This document shows, in pieces, positions 4,035-6,199 of a stretch of DNA of 6,199 bases; position 1 is the first letter of the stretch, and each line of letters starts with the position of its first letter. The notes below the pieces were generated by a model. The model saw nothing but the letters and a program-made list of their open reading frames with translations, searched no databases and was not told the DNA's origin. This DNA comes from Pseudomonadota bacterium. GTDB lineage: Bacteria > Pseudomonadota > Gammaproteobacteria > Competibacterales > Competibacteraceae. The stretch is from assembly GCA_018262135.1 (NCBI GenBank), contig JAGTSD010000116.1, positions 1 to 6,199 of the forward strand. The letters are read 5' to 3'. A program made the translations under genes and the position numbers.

Positions 4035-6166
4035 CAGCCCTCGAAGGTGTCGAAATCACGCTCCGTGTGCAGGTGGTGGCGGATGCGGAAGACGTGCGCT
4101 GGCATCCGGTTCGGGTTCAGTTCCACATAGTTGCGCGGCCCGTTCCACATATAGTGGGCGCCGGTCAGCAGGTCGTGGACCTGGAACGGGTGGTGCGGGT
4201 CCACGCCCAGCGCCGCCAGATCCAACTGGGTCATCCCGGCCTGGGTGTAGTTCGGATCCAGGTTCACCACCACCAGAATCACGTTGGCGCCGTTGGCGGT
4301 CGCCTTGCTGTAGCAGAGGATCTGCTCGTTATCGATGGGATGGACGCGCAGGCTGGCGTTCGACTGCAAGGCCGGATTGCGCTTGCGGATGCGATTCACC
4401 AGGGCGATGAAGTCGTGCAGGCTGTTGGGACCGTCCAAATCCTGGAAACTGCGATAGCGCAACTGGTATTTCTCGGAATCGAGATATTCCTCGCTGCCGT
4501 GCTTGACCGCGACATGCTCCATCATTTCGTAGGCCGGACCGTAGATGCCGTAGTTGGCGGTCATGGTCGCCGCCATCACCAGCCGGGACAGGAACATCGG
4601 CCGGCCGCCGAATTGCAGCGCCTCGGTCAGGATGTCCGGGGTGTTGGGCCAGAAGTTCGGCCGGAAGTAGTCGTGACCCGGAGTCTGGGTCAGTTCGGTC
4701 AGGTACTCGGCCAGTTCCCACTTGGTGTTGCGCCAGGCGTAGTAGGTATAGGACTGGGTATAGCCCAGCTTGGCCAACCGGTGCATCACCTTGGGCCGGG
4801 TGAAGGCCTCGGCCAGGAAAATGGCGTTCGGCGTGGTCTTCTTGATCTCGCCGATCAGCCATTCCCACATCGCAAACGGCTTGGTGTGCGGGTTGTCCAC
4901 CCGGAAGATGCGCACGCCCTGTTGAGTCCAGAATTCGAAGATGCTCTTGATCTCGTCCCACAGCGCCCGCCAGTCGTCGGTCTCGAAATTGAACGGGTAG
5001 ATGTCCTGATATTTCTTGGGCGGGTTCTCGGCGTATTGCACCGTACCGTCCGGCCGCCAGCGGAACCAGTCGGGATGCTGCTTGACGTAGGGATGATCCG
5101 GCGCGCATTGCAGGGCGATGTCCAAGGCGATGTCAATGCCGTGTTCCTTGGCCTTTTGCACCAGTCGGCGGAAATCCTCCAGCGTGCCCAGTTCCGGCAG
5201 GATAGCCTTGTGGCCGCCTTCCGCCGCGCCGATGGCCCATGGACTGCCGACGTCGTCGGGACCCGGCGTGAGGGTGTTGTTCTTGCCCTTGCGGTTGACC
5301 CGGCCGATGGGATGGATCGGCGGGAAATACAAAACGTCGAAGCCCATGGCGGCGATGCGCGGCAACCAGGCCTCGCAGTCCTTGAACGTGCCATGCTGGC
5401 CCGGCACCGGGCTGCACGAGCGCGGGAACATCTCGTACCAGGTGCTGAACCGGGCGCGCTCGTCCTCCGCCACCACACCCAGGATCTTGCCGTAGGTCAA
5501 CGCCAGCCGGCGGTCGGCGTGGCGTTCCATTTGCCGGGCCAACTCGTCGTCCAGCCCCAGTTGCCGGCGGTATTGCAAATCGTGCGGCCCCGCCAGTTCC
5601 CCGGCGCGCTGAGCCAGCCACTTGGCATCCGCACCAGTCGCCCGCTGGCTGGCCTTGGTCGCCAGTTCCGCGCCCACCCGCAGCGACAGCGCGATATCCT
5701 CGGCCTGTACCCAGCGGCCCAGATCGTGGCGCCAGGACTTGAAGGCGTCCACCCAGGCGATGACGGTGTATTCGTAGCGGCCCAGTTCCAGCACCGGAAA
5801 TTCGCCGCGCCAGCGGTCGTTGACCAGAAAGCGCATCGGGACTTCCTGCCAGGCGGTCTCGCCCGTCTTGCGGTATTGCAGGACGCAGGACAGCGAGTCG
5901 TGGCCGTCGGTGAACACGTCGGCTTCGACCACCACGGTTTCGCCCACGGTGCGTTTGATCGGGAAGCGGCCGCCGTCAATCTCGGGGGTCACACCTTCGA
6001 TGATCACCCGCTTGCGGCCATCCACTCCCCCTGGGTCAGGGACTTTCGGCGCCGGTGGGGTGGCCGGCTCGACCACAGCTACCTTGGGAACGCCCGCGAC
6101 CGCCGGTTTCTCGGATCGTTCGGGTTGATTCTGCTTGCCAGGATCCGTCAGCGAATTTTTCGACAT
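4034..6166 (-). CDS. glgE: Alpha-1,4-glucan:maltose-1-phosphate maltosyltransferase GlgE
   Basis: This 710-residue GH13 (subfamily 3) enzyme transfers maltosyl units from alpha-maltose-1-phosphate to the non-reducing end of alpha-1,4-glucans, releasing phosphate, in the cytoplasm. After a Pro/Ala-rich, probably disordered first ~50 residues, RVIIEGVTPEIDGGRFP (53-69) opens the N-terminal domain N typical of GlgE, with the helical insert near 165-225. The catalytic barrel shows YFPPIHPIGR (280-289), NPPKKYQDIYP (381-391, phosphate-binding region), nucleophile Asp424 in FRVDNPHTKP, acid/base Glu453 in FLAEAFTRP and Asp511 in PNTPDIL. These correspond to Asp394, Glu423 and Asp480 of the Streptomyces enzyme as I recall it. 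A C-terminal beta domain ends at residue 710. The ATG has GAGGG 9 bases upstream. It is the first gene of the visible cluster, and the orphan ribosome binding site of the treS-mak remnant overlaps its stop. Confidence 0.95.
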   Translation of the reverse strand: MSKNSLTDPGKQNQPERSEKPAVAGVPKVAVVEPATPPAPKVPDPGGVDGRKRVIIEGVTPEIDGGRFPIKRTVGETVVVEADVFTDGHDSLSCVLQYRKTGETAWQEVPMRFLVNDRWRGEFPVLELGRYEYTVIAWVDAFKSWRHDLGRWVQAEDIALSLRVGAELATKASQRATGADAKWLAQRAGELAGPHDLQYRRQLGLDDELARQMERHADRRLALTYGKILGVVAEDERARFSTWYEMFPRSCSPVPGQHGTFKDCEAWLPRIAAMGFDVLYFPPIHPIGRVNRKGKNNTLTPGPDDVGSPWAIGAAEGGHKAILPELGTLEDFRRLVQKAKEHGIDIALDIALQCAPDHPYVKQHPDWFRWRPDGTVQYAENPPKKYQDIYPFNFETDDWRALWDEIKSIFEFWTQQGVRIFRVDNPHTKPFAMWEWLIGEIKKTTPNAIFLAEAFTRPKVMHRLAKLGYTQSYTYYAWRNTKWELAEYLTELTQTPGHDYFRPNFWPNTPDILTEALQFGGRPMFLSRLVMAATMTANYGIYGPAYEMMEHVAVKHGSEEYLDSEKYQLRYRSFQDLDGPNSLHDFIALVNRIRKRNPALQSNASLRVHPIDNEQILCYSKATANGANVILVVVNLDPNYTQAGMTQLDLAALGVDPHHPFQVHDLLTGAHYMWNGPRNYVELNPNRMPAHVFRIRHHLHTERDFDTFEG

Positions 6167-6175
6167 TACCGAATA

Positions 6176-6180
6176 CCCTC
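6176..6180 (-). promoter_or_regulatory. glgE ribosome binding site
   Basis: GAGGG on the minus strand lies 9 bases before the ATG at 6166 and supports this start even though the first ~50 residues lie outside the conserved GlgE core. The remaining bases to 6199 hold no recognisable gene. Confidence 0.6.
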
Positions 6181-6199
6181 GTTTTGTTTATATGGGGTT

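Noticed and set aside
6187..6192. TATAAA on the minus strand upstream of glgE as a -10 box
   Set aside because: Transcription would start at about the ribosome binding site, and the -35 position lies outside the window, so it cannot be supported.

Overview
The window is GC-rich bacterial DNA whose main content is a minus-strand cluster for alpha-glucan (glycogen) metabolism. In transcription order, right to left, it holds glgE (maltose-1-phosphate maltosyltransferase), a decayed 3' fragment that looks like the end of a trehalose synthase-maltokinase gene, glgC (ADP-glucose pyrophosphorylase) and glgX (glycogen debranching enzyme). Gene content, GC-rich codon use and Shine-Dalgarno sites fit a proteobacterium, perhaps a glycogen-storing gammaproteobacterium. 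No marker here fixes the taxon, so this is inference.

Layout: 1-144 (+) is the 3' end of a gene I do not recognise. 145-386 has no protein gene. It is strikingly AT-rich up to about 260, with helically phased A/T tracts and a perfect 10-bp inverted repeat. An extended -10 promoter, a 12-bp hairpin with an all-pyrimidine loop, a single-stranded UCCUCC (anti-Shine-Dalgarno) stretch and a strong intrinsic terminator at 334-361 follow. I read this as a candidate small RNA of about 85 nt. 387-2543 (-) is glgX and 2613-3845 (-) is glgC; a 12-bp hairpin with a short U-rich tail lies between them. 3842-4024 (-) is the pseudogene remnant, joined to glgE upstream (4034-6166, -) by a ribosome binding site that overlaps the glgE stop, and to glgC downstream by an ATGA overlap.

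Function: GlgC makes ADP-glucose. GlgE polymerises maltose-1-phosphate into alpha-1,4-glucan. GlgX removes the short branches left by phosphorylase during breakdown. In many bacteria treS-mak sits beside glgE and supplies maltose-1-phosphate from trehalose. Here that gene seems to have been deleted, leaving its start signal and last ~52 codons. GlgE would then need maltose-1-phosphate from a treS/mak copy elsewhere or from an ADP-glucose-using (GlgM-type) enzyme fed by the neighbouring GlgC. glgA, glgB, glgP and treS are not intact in this window.

Most noteworthy are the treS-mak remnant, the anti-Shine-Dalgarno small RNA candidate, and a GlgC that lacks the E. coli-type Lys-Arg activator pair. 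No tRNA, rRNA, CRISPR array, insertion sequence or phage gene was seen.
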